Both the position numbers and the translations under genes were made by a program. From assembly GCF_036227405.1 (NCBI RefSeq), contig NZ_CP109473.1, positions 1,178,001 to 1,242,000 on the forward strand: DNA of 64,000 bases, given 5' to 3'. The stretch is from Streptomyces sp. NBC_01460. GTDB taxonomy: Bacteria; Actinomycetota; Actinomycetes; Streptomycetales; Streptomycetaceae. The notes beneath the pieces were generated by a model. That model was given only the letters and a program-made list of their open reading frames with translations, was not told the origin of the DNA and ran no database searches. This document shows positions 27,641 through 36,084 of the stretch, piece after piece (position 1 is the first letter of the stretch; the number at the start of each line of letters is the position of its first letter).

Positions 27641-27694
27641 CCGGGGAGCCGGAAAGCGATGGCCTGGTGATCATCAGTGCGCCAGGATGGCCCG

Positions 27695-28222
27695 ATGACC
27701 ACAGAAGAGACCACCGCACCGGAACGGTCCGAACCCGCGCTCGACGCGGCCGAGCGGCAGATGCTCGAGGGGTGGCTGGACTACCACCGCGCGACCCTGG
27801 CCATGAAGTGCGAGGGCCTGACCGACGCCCAGCTGCGCGAGGCCTCCGTGCCTCCGTCGGAATTCACCCTCCTCGGCCTCGTACGGCACCTCGCCGAGAA
27901 CGAGCGCGGCTGGTTCCGGGAGGTGCTCGCCGGTGAGGAGCTCCCCCTGATCTACGGGACGGACGAGGATCCGGACGGCGAGTTCCACCTCACCGAGGCG
28001 GACACCTGGGAGGAGGCCAGGACCACCTGGCAGGCGGAGATCGAGAAGGCCCGGGCCAACGCGGCGAGGTTCGAACTCGACAGCCCGTCCGTCGGTGTGA
28101 GCAAGGAGGGCAAGCCCTTCAGCCTCCGCTGGATCTACACGCACATGATCGAGGAGTACGCCCGGCACAACGGGCACGCGGACCTGGTGAGGGAGCGGAT
28201 CGACGGCGCCACCGGCGAATGA
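27695..28222 (+). CDS. DinB-family (DUF664) protein
   Basis: A 175-residue protein of the DinB/DUF664 superfamily, which includes metal-binding, mycothiol-dependent transferases in actinobacteria. The motif LLGLVRHLAENERGWFREV (about residues 68-86) holds the first metal-ligand histidine, and FSLRWIYTHMIEEYARHNGHADLVRE near the end (split here by a conserved YARHNGH) holds the other two. The ATG at 27695 is preferred to one six codons upstream because AGGA is at the right distance. The reaction is unknown. Confidence 0.87.
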   Translation: MTTEETTAPERSEPALDAAERQMLEGWLDYHRATLAMKCEGLTDAQLREASVPPSEFTLLGLVRHLAENERGWFREVLAGEELPLIYGTDEDPDGEFHLTEADTWEEARTTWQAEIEKARANAARFELDSPSVGVSKEGKPFSLRWIYTHMIEEYARHNGHADLVRERIDGATGE

Positions 28223-28252
28223 CCGGTGGCACACTGCGGGGGCCGGTCCGTT

Positions 28253-28714
28253 TCACTCCCCTGCCACGCTCCGCCGCAGACGCTGCTCCATCCGCCTGAT
28301 GCCGTCGCGGACAGCGCCGCCGTACCCGTCACCCTCCACGACCCCGGCGGCGTCCCAGGCCCGGTCCAGATGGATGCGGGCCGCCCCGAAGCGCCGCAGC
28401 TTCAGGTAGTCCGCCGCCAGATTGAGATGCAGCGAGGGGAAGAAGGCCCGCACCGCACCGGCGTCCCGGTGCGGTGCTGCCCGTTCCACGGCCGCCTCCC
28501 CCGCCAGGCTTTCGGCAGCCTTCAACGCCTTCAGATCCCAGGCGAGTTCGTCCTCGAGGTCGTCCTGGGTGTCCGCCATGTAGTGCGCGAGGGTGCAGCG
28601 GTGCAGGGCTTCGCCGGACTCGCCGATCTCCGACCAGATGACCCCGAACCGATTCCTGGCCTCTTCACGGTCCCCTGCGTGGAGCAGCATGATCGCCTGA
28701 CCGATCCTGGTCAT
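28253..28714 (-). CDS. TPR-like hypothetical protein
   Basis: A 153-residue helical protein of unknown function. The pattern AIMLLHAGDREEARNRFGVI, HRCTLAHYMADTQDDLEDEL and LHLNLAADYLKLRRFGAARI, with small and large residues alternating at helix interfaces, looks like degenerate tetratricopeptide repeats. The ATG at 28714 follows GGGGGAC; the frame is open further upstream, so the start is uncertain. It lies 108 bases downstream of ung on the same strand. Confidence 0.65.
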   Translation of the reverse strand: MTRIGQAIMLLHAGDREEARNRFGVIWSEIGESGEALHRCTLAHYMADTQDDLEDELAWDLKALKAAESLAGEAAVERAAPHRDAGAVRAFFPSLHLNLAADYLKLRRFGAARIHLDRAWDAAGVVEGDGYGGAVRDGIRRMEQRLRRSVAGE

Positions 28715-28822
28715 GACGACGTCCCCCGGCACTTCCCGCTGCTCCACGTCAGAGGTCTCCCTGATCCACGTCCGGCCTGTTCCGGTGGCTCCGACGCTAG
28801 CCGCAGCCACCGGCAATCCGGC

Positions 28823-29542
28823 TCAGGCGCGGGCCCCGGCGGCCGGCCGTGCCACCTCCCGGCCCAGGTCCGGGATCCGCCAGTCGATGGGCTCGTGGCC
28901 CTGCGCCGCGACGGCCTCGTTGATCTGGGTGAAGGGGCGGGAGCCGAACCACTTCTTGGCGGAGAGCGGGGACGGGTGCGCGCCCTTGACCACCACATGG
29001 CGGTCCTGGTCGATCAGCGGGATCTTCTTCTGGGCGTAGTTGCCCCAGAGGACGAAGACGGCCGGGTCGGGGCGCTCGGCCACCGCGCGGATGACCGCGT
29101 CGGTGACCTTCTCCCAGCCCTTGGCCTTGTGCGAGTTGGCCTCGCCGGCGCGGACCGTGAGCACCGCGTTGAGCAGGAGGACGCCCTGCTCGGCCCACGG
29201 CATCAGATACCCGTTGTCCGGGACCGGCAGGCCGAGCTCGTCGTTCATCTCCTTGTAGATGTTGCGCAGGGAGGGGGGTGTCCTGACACCCGGCCTGACC
29301 GAGAAGCACAGGCCGTGGCCCTGACCCTCGCCGTGGTAGGGGTCCTGGCCCAGGACGAGGACCTTCACCCGGTCGTACGGCGTGGCCTCCAGCGCGGCGA
29401 AGACCTGATCGCGCGGCGGGTACACCGGTCCCCTGGCCCGCTCCTCCTCGACGAAGTCGGTGAGCTCCTTGAAGTAGGGCTTCTGCAGCTCTTCGCCGAG
29501 GACGCCGCGCCAGGACTCGGGCAGCAGGTCGGTGTCGGTCAC
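28823..29542 (-). CDS. ung: Uracil-DNA glycosylase
   Basis: Family 1 uracil-DNA glycosylase, 239 residues, removing uracil from DNA in base excision repair. The water-activating loop VLGQDPYHGEGQGHGLCFSV, the uracil-binding strand GVLLLNAVLTVRAGEANSH and the DNA-intercalation loop GAHPSPLSAKKWFGSRPF are intact. The second of two GTG codons, at 29542, is chosen because GGAGG is 8 bases upstream of it but only 2 from the first. The C-terminal tail is Ala-rich. Confidence 0.96.
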   Translation of the reverse strand: MTDTDLLPESWRGVLGEELQKPYFKELTDFVEEERARGPVYPPRDQVFAALEATPYDRVKVLVLGQDPYHGEGQGHGLCFSVRPGVRTPPSLRNIYKEMNDELGLPVPDNGYLMPWAEQGVLLLNAVLTVRAGEANSHKAKGWEKVTDAVIRAVAERPDPAVFVLWGNYAQKKIPLIDQDRHVVVKGAHPSPLSAKKWFGSRPFTQINEAVAAQGHEPIDWRIPDLGREVARPAAGARA

Positions 29543-29632
29543 GTGCACAACCTCCGGTAAGCGATCGGTTCTTCGTCACAGAACCTACCGGGGGCCACTG
29601 ACAACGGAACCGCCGCTCCCGCCGCCACCTTC

Positions 29633-31213
29633 CTACCAGCTGGTCTTGCGGTACAGCTCCCACATCTGCATGACCGTCTGCGGGTCGAGCGCGCGCTCGC
29701 CGCCGCCGATGTCCTCACCGGCCGCCACGTAGAGCTTGCCCTGCCACAGGGGCAGCAGCCGCACGTCCTTGACGAGGATCTCCTGGGCCCGCTTGAACTG
29801 ATCGGAGACGGCACCGCGGTCGCTCTCCTTGCGGGAGGACGGCAGCAGCTCCTGGGTGATCTCGTCGGTCAGGTAGGGGGTGCCGGTGACGCTCTCCTGG
29901 CCCACGAAGGGAGCGATGAAGTTGTCCGGGTCCGGGAAGTCGGGGAACCAGCCACGCCCGAAGACCGGGTACTCGCCCTGGGTGAAGCCCTCCTGGAAGG
30001 ACTTCCAGGGCGCGCTCTTGAGGGTGATCCGGAACAGGCCGGACGCCTCGAGCTGGCGCTTCAGCTCGGCGAACTCCGGAGCGGTGGAGGAGCCGTAGCG
30101 GTCCGTGGTGTACCAGAAGGTCATCTTGACGGGCGTGGTGATCCCCGCGTCGGAGAGGATCGCCCTCGCCTTGGCCGGATCGGGGTCGCCGAAGGAGTCG
30201 AAGAAGCTGGTGGTGTGGCCGGCGATGCCCTTCGGGACCATGGAGTAGAGCGGTTCGGCGGTGCCCCGGTAGACCTTGGCGACGAGCGCGTCACGGTCCA
30301 CCACCTGGGCGATGGCCTGCCGGACGGCGAGCTTCCCCGAGGCGGGGTCCTTGGGGTTGAAGACGAGGAAGCGGATGTCGGCGCCGACGGACTCGACGAT
30401 CTGCAGACCGTTGTTGTCCTTCTTGTTGTCCTCGAGACCGATGACCTCCTCGGCGGTCAGGCCTCGGTAGGTGGCGTCGATCTCCTTCTTCTTCAACGCC
30501 TCCACCATGGGGGCGGAGTCGTCGAAGTAGCGGATCGTGACCGCGGTGTTCTTCCGGTCCGCGAACCCCTTGTAGCCGGGGTTCTTCGTCAGTTCGGCCT
30601 GCTTGCCGGGCTCGTACGAGTCCAGGACGTACGGCCCCGAACCGGTGACCTTGCCGTCGTCCCGGATGCTGTCCGCCGGGTACTCACCGGGGGGAACGAT
30701 CGACATCGCGGGTGTGGCCAGGATGAACGGGAAGGTCGCGTCCGCCTTGGCGAGGTGGAAGATGACCGTGTCCTCGCCCTTGGTCTCCACCCGGTCGAGA
30801 GACCCGAGGAGGCCGGCCGGGCCGCCCTTGACCTTGATCTTCGAGATCCGGTCGATGGAGTACTTCACGGTCTCGGCGTCGATCTTCTCGCCGTTGGAGA
30901 ACTTCAGGCCGGATCGCAGGGTGCACCGGTAGGCCATGCTCGTGGCGTCGGTGAACCGGCATTCCTGCGCCGCGTCGGGCTCGGGGCTGGTGCTGCCGGT
31001 CGGGAAGCTCACCAGGGTCTGGAAGACGTTCCTCATCAGCTCCCACGAGCCGTCCCACGCCGCGGCCGGATCCAGGGTCGAGGGCGAGCTCGTCGTCCCG
31101 ACCGATATCCGCTGGTCCGTCTCCGAGCTGCTGTCGGACAACAGGCCGCAGCCGGTCAGCAGAGAAAGGGAAGCAAGGGCTGCAACTGTCTGCAGACTGG
31201 CCCGGTAGAACAC
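29633..31213 (-). CDS. ABC transporter substrate-binding lipoprotein (peptide/nickel type)
   Basis: A 526-residue extracytoplasmic solute-binding protein of family 5 (DppA/OppA type). A lipoprotein signal with lipobox LLTGC ends near residue 22. The family signature LRSGLKFSNGEKIDAETVKY (about residues 97-116) follows, and late AFEL-type segments include GRGWFPDFPDPDNFI. Of two close GTG codons the one at 31213 is better spaced from GAGGAGC. No permease or ATPase gene is next to it, so it is an orphan binding protein in this window. The ligand is probably an oligopeptide. Confidence 0.9.
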   Translation of the reverse strand: MFYRASLQTVAALASLSLLTGCGLLSDSSSETDQRISVGTTSSPSTLDPAAAWDGSWELMRNVFQTLVSFPTGSTSPEPDAAQECRFTDATSMAYRCTLRSGLKFSNGEKIDAETVKYSIDRISKIKVKGGPAGLLGSLDRVETKGEDTVIFHLAKADATFPFILATPAMSIVPPGEYPADSIRDDGKVTGSGPYVLDSYEPGKQAELTKNPGYKGFADRKNTAVTIRYFDDSAPMVEALKKKEIDATYRGLTAEEVIGLEDNKKDNNGLQIVESVGADIRFLVFNPKDPASGKLAVRQAIAQVVDRDALVAKVYRGTAEPLYSMVPKGIAGHTTSFFDSFGDPDPAKARAILSDAGITTPVKMTFWYTTDRYGSSTAPEFAELKRQLEASGLFRITLKSAPWKSFQEGFTQGEYPVFGRGWFPDFPDPDNFIAPFVGQESVTGTPYLTDEITQELLPSSRKESDRGAVSDQFKRAQEILVKDVRLLPLWQGKLYVAAGEDIGGGERALDPQTVMQMWELYRKTSW

Positions 31214-31259
31214 GTGCACGCTCCTCGATCAGCCTTGGGTCGGCAGACCATACCGCAGC

Positions 31260-31293
31260 GCCTCGCCGGAACAATCCGCTGGCCCGGCGAGGC
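31260..31293 (-). terminator. Terminator after the SDR operon
   Basis: A perfect 10-bp stem (31260-31269 against 31284-31293, arm GCCTCGCCGG) with a 14-base loop, between the end of the downstream dehydrogenase gene and the start of the lipoprotein gene on the same strand. Confidence 0.6.
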
Positions 31294-31330
31294 ACTTGCG
31301 TCAATCAGGGCCAAACTGGCGCAGTCCCTC

Positions 31331-32086
31331 TCAGGCCACGCCGGCGTTCAGGAAAATACCGCCGTCGACCACGAGGGTCTGCCCCGTGACCCAGTCGGAC
31401 TGCGCCGACGTGAGGAACGCCGCCGCACCGCCGATGTCCTGCGGGACACCGAGCCGGCCCAGGGGGTAGGCGGCCGCGGCCTCGGCCTCCCGGCCCTCGT
31501 ACAGCGCCTCGGCGAACTTGGTCTTCACCACGGCCGGGGCGATCGCGTTGACCCGCACGACCGGCGCGAACTCGTGCGCCAGCTGGAGGGTCAGGTTGAC
31601 CATGGCGGCCTTGCTCATGCCGTAGGCACCGATGAACGGCGAGGCGGAGACACCGGCGACCGAGGCGATGTTGACGATCGCCCCGCCGTTCTCCCGCTGC
31701 CACGCCTTCCAGGTCTGCTGGGCGAACCCGAGCGCCGAGATCACGTTGGTCTCGTAGACCTTGCGGGCGACGTTGAGGTCGAGCTCCGCCATCGGCCCGA
31801 AGACGGGGTTCGTGCCGGCGTTGTTGACCAGGTAGTCGACCCGGCCGAACGCCTCCATCGCACGCTCGACGGCCGCGGCCTGGTGCGCCTCGTCGTGCGC
31901 CTTGCCCGCGATCCCGACGGCCCGGTCGGCGCCGAGCTTCTCGACGGCCTCCTTCAGGGCGTCCTCGCCGCGTCCCGTGATGACGACGCGGTCACCCCGG
32001 GCGACGAGCGCCTCGGCGATGCCGTAACCGATGCCCCGGCTCGCGCCCGTGATGAGCGCGACCTTGCCACTGTCCTGCACTGTCAT
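31331..32086 (-). CDS. Short-chain dehydrogenase/reductase (SDR)
   Basis: A 251-residue NAD(P)-dependent SDR. The cofactor motif ALITGASRGIGYGIAEAL, the NNAG motif LVNNAGTNP, and the catalytic Ser-Tyr-Lys set in NIASVAGVSASPFIGAYGMS-K (Tyr about 156, Lys about 160) are complete, and VTGQTLVVDGG is the usual end. The annotation 3-ketoacyl reductase is common for such proteins, but the substrate is open. It lies 22 bases downstream of a second SDR gene, forming a two-gene operon. Confidence 0.92.
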   Translation of the reverse strand: MTVQDSGKVALITGASRGIGYGIAEALVARGDRVVITGRGEDALKEAVEKLGADRAVGIAGKAHDEAHQAAAVERAMEAFGRVDYLVNNAGTNPVFGPMAELDLNVARKVYETNVISALGFAQQTWKAWQRENGGAIVNIASVAGVSASPFIGAYGMSKAAMVNLTLQLAHEFAPVVRVNAIAPAVVKTKFAEALYEGREAEAAAAYPLGRLGVPQDIGGAAAFLTSAQSDWVTGQTLVVDGGIFLNAGVA

Positions 32087-32108
32087 GGTGTCCGTTGCCC
32101 TTCCGGGG

Positions 32109-32870
32109 TCAGTTGAGCGGTCCGCCGGCGACGTACATGACCTGGCCGGACACGAAGCCCGCGTCCTCGCCGGTGAAGAAGGCGATCGCGTTGGCGATGT
32201 CCTCGGGACGCCCCACGCGCTGCACCGGGATCTGCGTCGCGGCGGCGGCCTGGAACTCCTCGAAGCCCATGCCGACCCGGGCGGCCGTCTGGGCGGTCAT
32301 CTCGGTGACGATGAAACCGGGGGCGACGGCGTTGGCGGTCACGCCGAACTTGCCGAGCTCCTTGGCGAGCGTCTTCGTGAAGCCCTGGAGACCGGCCTTG
32401 ACCGCGGAGTAGTTGGCCTGGCCCCGGTTGCCCAGAGCCGAGGAGGACGAGAGCGAGACGATACGGCCGAACTTGGCCTCCACCATGTGCGACTGGACGG
32501 CCTTGGCCATCAGGAACGCACCCTTGAGGTGGACGTTCATCACGAGGTCCCAGTCGGACTCGCTCATCTTGAAGAGCAGGTTGTCGCGGAGCACGCCCGC
32601 GTTGTTGACGAGGATCGTCGGGGCGCCGAGCTCGGCGGCGACGCGCGCGACGGCCGCTTCCACCTGGGCGCTGTCCGAGACGTCGCAGCCGACGGCGAGG
32701 GCCTTGCCCCCGGCGGTGGTGATCTTCTCGACCGTGTCCTTGCACGCCGCCTCGTCGAGGTCGAGTACGGCGACGGCGCGGCCCTCGGCCGCCAGGCGTA
32801 CGGCGGTGGCGGCGCCGATGCCCCGTGCCGCTCCCGTCACGATGGCGACGCGCTGCTCGGTGGTGGACAT
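32109..32870 (-). CDS. fabG: 3-oxoacyl-ACP reductase-like SDR
   Basis: A 253-residue SDR of the FabG type, which reduces 3-ketoacyl thioesters with NADPH. It shows AIVTGAARGIGAATAVRLAA, LVNNAGVLRDNLLFKM, SLSSSSALGNRGQANYSAVK (Tyr and Lys of the active site) and VAPGFIVTEMT. FabG-like proteins outside the fatty acid synthesis cluster often serve acyl-CoA breakdown or other pathways; the operator-like dyad upstream and the SDR partner downstream would fit such a role. ATG at 32870, preceded by GGAGAACCAAGC. Confidence 0.88.
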   Translation of the reverse strand: MSTTEQRVAIVTGAARGIGAATAVRLAAEGRAVAVLDLDEAACKDTVEKITTAGGKALAVGCDVSDSAQVEAAVARVAAELGAPTILVNNAGVLRDNLLFKMSESDWDLVMNVHLKGAFLMAKAVQSHMVEAKFGRIVSLSSSSALGNRGQANYSAVKAGLQGFTKTLAKELGKFGVTANAVAPGFIVTEMTAQTAARVGMGFEEFQAAAATQIPVQRVGRPEDIANAIAFFTGEDAGFVSGQVMYVAGGPLN

Positions 32871-32927
32871 GCTTGGTTCTCCTCGCCCTTGGATCGCGGC
32901 TCAGCGGACGTCAGGAAGTTCCCGATA

Positions 32928-32945
32928 ACTGAGCAACCGCTTAGT
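32928..32945. promoter_or_regulatory. Operator-like dyad upstream of fabG
   Basis: The dyad ACTGAGC-AACC-GCTTAGT has seven-base arms with one mismatch and lies 58-75 bases upstream of the fabG start. The shape fits a TetR-type operator of the kind found before acyl-CoA metabolism genes; no regulator gene is adjacent. Confidence 0.45.
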
Positions 32946-33070
32946 ACCTTCAGCAGACGAGACGCTAGAAGCCCTGGCACCCGGTGTCAACGGCACACGG
33001 GGGCACGGGCGCATGTCACACCGGACGGAGCCGCCACCCGTACGGCCAGGGCGGCGGCTCCGGTGCCGGA

Positions 33071-33454
33071 TCAGCGCACCAGCAGGTCGAGCAGGCGCTC
33101 CACCTCGGCGGCCGGGTCCGTGGTCAGACCGCTGTGCACGACGCCCGGCTGGACGACCGTGGACCGCGGCGCGATCAGCCAGCGGAAGCGCCGGCCGGCG
33201 TCGTCACCGGCGGCCTGGCCCGCCGCCTCGCCGCCGCCGCAGACGCCCTCGACCGCCCGCAGCGCGGCCTGCACCCCGCGTACGTCGGCCTGCGGGTCCA
33301 GCGCCTTGAGCTTGCGCTCGTCCAGATGGGTGCGCGCCGCGACGAAGGACTTCGCCCGGCAGTAGACCAGTACACCCGCGTTGAAGCACTCACCGCGCTC
33401 GACGCGGGGGACGACGCGCAGGACCGCGTACTCGAAGACATCGCGCTTGCTCAT
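33071..33454 (-). CDS. DUF3037 protein
   Basis: A 127-residue protein of the DUF3037 family. The opening VFEYAVLRVVPRVERGECFN and the following AGVLVYCRAKSFVAART are the family signature; the middle is variable and the end reads LLDLLVR. The function is unknown. Its ATG overlaps the TGA of the HipA-like kinase gene by four bases (ATGA), so the two are translationally coupled. DUF3037 genes are repeatedly found next to HipA-like kinases, which suggests a functional pair. Confidence 0.88.
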   Translation of the reverse strand: MSKRDVFEYAVLRVVPRVERGECFNAGVLVYCRAKSFVAARTHLDERKLKALDPQADVRGVQAALRAVEGVCGGGEAAGQAAGDDAGRRFRWLIAPRSTVVQPGVVHSGLTTDPAAEVERLLDLLVR

Positions 33455-34335
33455 CGGCCACCGTCCTTGCTGTCCCGCCCGGCGCCGGCCTGCGCGTCGC
33501 GGTCCTTCTCCGTGGGGCGCGGCCGGGGGGCCAGGCGTTCGGTGAGCCATCCGGGGGCCTGGGAGGGCCGGGTCCTGGTGGGCCCGTCCATGACGATGCG
33601 CTCGTGGATGCTTCCGGCGCGCGCCAGCAGCGGCTCCACGTAGGCACGGCGCAACTGGTCCGTGGTCTCGAACCCCGGCTCGTCGGCCAGCCACGCGTCG
33701 GGCACCTCCGCCGTCACCTCGGTGAGCAGCTCTTCGGTGACCAGCGGGGCGAGTTCGGCGGCCGCGGCGGCGATGTCCGGCCCGAACGGTGCGAGGACGT
33801 GGTCGGAGGCGTTGTACGGCTTCGCCGCGGAGGCCTGCGCGCCCGGCCAGTTGTGGTGCCAGATCATGGTCGCCCCGTGGTCGATCAGCCAGGGGTCACC
33901 GTGCCAGACGAGCATGTTGGGGTTCCGCCACGAACGGTCCACGTTGTTGATCAGCGCGTCGAACCAGACGACCTTTCCGGCCTCCGCCGCGCCGACCTCG
34001 TACGCGAGCGGGTCGAATCCGAGCGAACCGGGAAGGTAGTCCATCCCGAGGTTCAGCCCCGCGCTGGCCTTGAGGAGTTCCTGCACCTCCTGGTCGGGCT
34101 CGGCGAGCCCGATGACGGGGTCGAGCTGGATGGTCACCAGCTCCGGCACCCGCAGCCCCAGCCTGCGGCCGAGCTCCCCGCAGATGACCTCCGCGACCAG
34201 GGTCTTGCGCCCCTGCCCGGCTCCGGTGAACTTCATGACATACGTGCCGAGGTCGTCGGCCTCGACGATCCCGGGGAGCGATCCGCCCTCACGCAAGGGC
34301 GTGACATAGCGAGTTGCGATTACTTCCGTCAGCAC
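33451..34335 (-). CDS. HipA-like kinase domain protein
   Basis: A 294-residue protein with a HipA-type kinase fold. KFTGAGQGRKTLVAEVICGE (about residues 35-54) fits the nucleotide-binding lysine and glycine region. FDALINNVDRSWRNPNML (about 125-142) fits the catalytic loop with Asp and Asn, and PWLIDHGATMIWHHNW gives the metal-binding aspartate (DHG in place of DFG/DFD). It is shorter than toxin HipA and lacks the N-terminal subdomain. It starts at GTG and is followed by DUF3037 with a four-base overlap. Whether it acts as a toxin or a metabolic kinase is unknown. Confidence 0.85.
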   Translation of the reverse strand: MLTEVIATRYVTPLREGGSLPGIVEADDLGTYVMKFTGAGQGRKTLVAEVICGELGRRLGLRVPELVTIQLDPVIGLAEPDQEVQELLKASAGLNLGMDYLPGSLGFDPLAYEVGAAEAGKVVWFDALINNVDRSWRNPNMLVWHGDPWLIDHGATMIWHHNWPGAQASAAKPYNASDHVLAPFGPDIAAAAAELAPLVTEELLTEVTAEVPDAWLADEPGFETTDQLRRAYVEPLLARAGSIHERIVMDGPTRTRPSQAPGWLTERLAPRPRPTEKDRDAQAGAGRDSKDGGR

Positions 34336-34693
34336 TTTCCCAGGCCATCCATCTCTTCATCCTTGCATTCCACGGCACACCCTGGAGGGGTACAACGGTG
34401 GGAATCACCGTCGACGGGCTCGGGGAGCAACTGAGGAGTGTCGGCCGGACCCCGATCCCTTCACTCCCCCGGGCAGTCCGTCGCGGGCGTTGCGCTCCGC
34501 ACTTCCGGCCTCCGGCACGAATGAGCATAGTAACCGAGGGTGATCACGAACGAGGAGCACTCGAGCCGCCACCATCGACCGGGGGTGGGAATCCCGGAGG
34601 AAGCCTGAACAGGACCACGGGTGCGTCCGCGACGACTTGGCCGGTCAGGCCGGTGTTGCCTCGCCAGGCGGCCACCGTGCGAAGCTGCTCGCC
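34336..34693. other. Gene-free stretch between the HipA-like and SUKH-like genes
   Basis: About 360 bases, including an AT-richer start next to the HipA-like gene. Open frames here are short, Arg/Pro-rich and lack ribosome binding sites. It should contain the promoters of the two diverging genes; I see no clear dyad. Confidence 0.4.
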
Positions 34694-35149
34694 ATGGCGT
34701 CTTCGACAGTCCGTGGACTCGTTCTGCCCGCCCCGCTGATGTCCCTCCTCGATCGCGAACTCTGGCGTCACCCGGGCGATGCGGTGCTGGCCGAGGTCAT
34801 CCCGTGGTTCAAGGACCCGCTGAGCTTCGTGTCCGACCCCGGGCAGATGGCGTACGCGTCCCGGTCCATGGACATGTTCGCCGACGATCCGCACTCCGCC
34901 TTCTTCCGCCAGGCACGCGGGAGCAGGGGCGCCGCCCCGCTCGAACTCCCGTGGCTCGACGTCGAACAGGCAGTGCTCATCGCCATCACCCGCAACCCTG
35001 GTGATGACGGCGCCTTGGCTCTCGACTACCGGACCGACCCCTCGGACCCCCGCGTCGTCGGCAGCGACTTCTGGACGGACCCCCTTCTGTGCCGGTGGCG
35101 GGTCGCGGCGCCTACCTTCTCGGGCTTCGCCCGGAGCTTGGGCCTGTAG
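34694..35149 (+). CDS. SUKH (SMI1/KNR4)-like small protein
   Basis: A 151-residue cytoplasmic protein. The C-terminal half, with LPWLDVEQAVLIAITRN, GALALDYRTDPSDPRVVGSD and WRVAAPTFSGFARSLGL, matches the end of SMI1/KNR4-type (SUKH) proteins, many of which are immunity proteins against contact-delivered toxins. No toxin gene is next to it, so it may be an orphan immunity gene or have another role. The ATG at 34694 gives a good start to the fold; GC use is like the neighbours. Confidence 0.6.
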   Translation: MASSTVRGLVLPAPLMSLLDRELWRHPGDAVLAEVIPWFKDPLSFVSDPGQMAYASRSMDMFADDPHSAFFRQARGSRGAAPLELPWLDVEQAVLIAITRNPGDDGALALDYRTDPSDPRVVGSDFWTDPLLCRWRVAAPTFSGFARSLGL

Positions 35150-35352
35150 CTTCCGCGGCGCGTCCGGGACAGGGCGGCGATCACCTTGCGGCCGCCGTCC
35201 CGTACGGCAACGACGTGGTGTCAAGGAACGCTGCCGACCGGAGACCGGCAGCCTCTCCTGCATGCCCGGCCGGGGGCGTGCGCCGGTTCGGCCGTCCTCC
35301 GTCGGCCACTGACACCCCTACCCGGATGCGGCAACCCGGGCTACCTTTATTC

Positions 35353-35376
35353 GGAACCAAGTTCCAATATATGGAA
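35353..35376. promoter_or_regulatory. Candidate IclR operator upstream of aroM
   Basis: Two overlapping dyads in an unusually AT-rich patch 21-44 bases before aroM: GGAAC-CAA-GTTCC (35353-35365) and TTCCA-ATATA-TGGAA (35362-35376). The second resembles the dyad upstream of the OPT transporter gene, which is divergent from the iclR gene. Confidence 0.55.
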
Positions 35377-35396
35377 TCCTTTCGAGAGGAGGCGCC

Positions 35397-36077
35397 GTGC
35401 ACACCCTCACCTTCCTGACCATCGGTCAGTCCCCGCGTCCAGACCTGTCGGAAGCAATCCAGGCGCACCTGCCGGCGACAGCGCGCGTGCGGCACGCCGG
35501 CGTGCTCGACGGGCTGTCCCGCCGGGAGGCCGAGCTCCGTTTCGGGGCGGCAGAGGGACGCGCGACCCTTCTGAGCCGACTGGCCGACGGCACATCCGTG
35601 ACCCTGGACGCCGAGGCGGTCGGGGCCGGGATACAGCCCCTGGTCGATCAGGCGGAGGACGCGGGGGCCGATGTGGTGGTGCTCCTGTGCACCGGCGTGT
35701 TCCCCGGCCTGCGGGCCCGGCGGGCGCGGCTCGTCGAGCCGGACGCCCTGGTCACGGGATACGTCGGCACCGCACTGCGGGGCAGCCGCGTCGGGATCGT
35801 CGTACCGCTGCCGGAGCAGGTCGCCGAGGCTCGTGAGAAGTGGCGGGAGATCACCCCGGCCCCCCTGTTCACGACGGCGTCGCCCTACGCGGAGGACGAC
35901 CTGGCCCTGTGCGCGGCGGCTCGTACCCACCTCGAGGCCGGCGCGGACGCCCTGATGCTCGACTGCATGGGTTACGGGTCACGACACCGTCAGGTGCTGC
36001 GCGCGGCCGGGGTGACGGCGCCGGTCCTGACGCCCGGAGCGGTGGTGGGGGCCGTTCTCGGGCCTCTGCTGAGCTGA
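35397..36077 (+). CDS. aroM: AroM-family protein
   Basis: A 226-residue AroM-family protein. FLTIGQSPRPDLSEAIQ at the N-terminus is the family signature. Two cysteines, in VVVLLCTGVFPGL (about residue 100) and LMLDCMGYGSRH (about 188), sit where the Asp/Glu/hydantoin racemase superfamily keeps its catalytic pair; this positional match is my inference. In E. coli aroM is an orphan near aroL with no proven reaction. Here a GAGAGGAGG site precedes a GTG start and an AT-rich dyad overlaps the promoter. It converges on the iclR gene with seven bases between. Confidence 0.87.
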   Translation: MHTLTFLTIGQSPRPDLSEAIQAHLPATARVRHAGVLDGLSRREAELRFGAAEGRATLLSRLADGTSVTLDAEAVGAGIQPLVDQAEDAGADVVVLLCTGVFPGLRARRARLVEPDALVTGYVGTALRGSRVGIVVPLPEQVAEAREKWREITPAPLFTTASPYAEDDLALCAAARTHLEAGADALMLDCMGYGSRHRQVLRAAGVTAPVLTPGAVVGAVLGPLLS

Positions 36078-36084
36078 GAACGAC

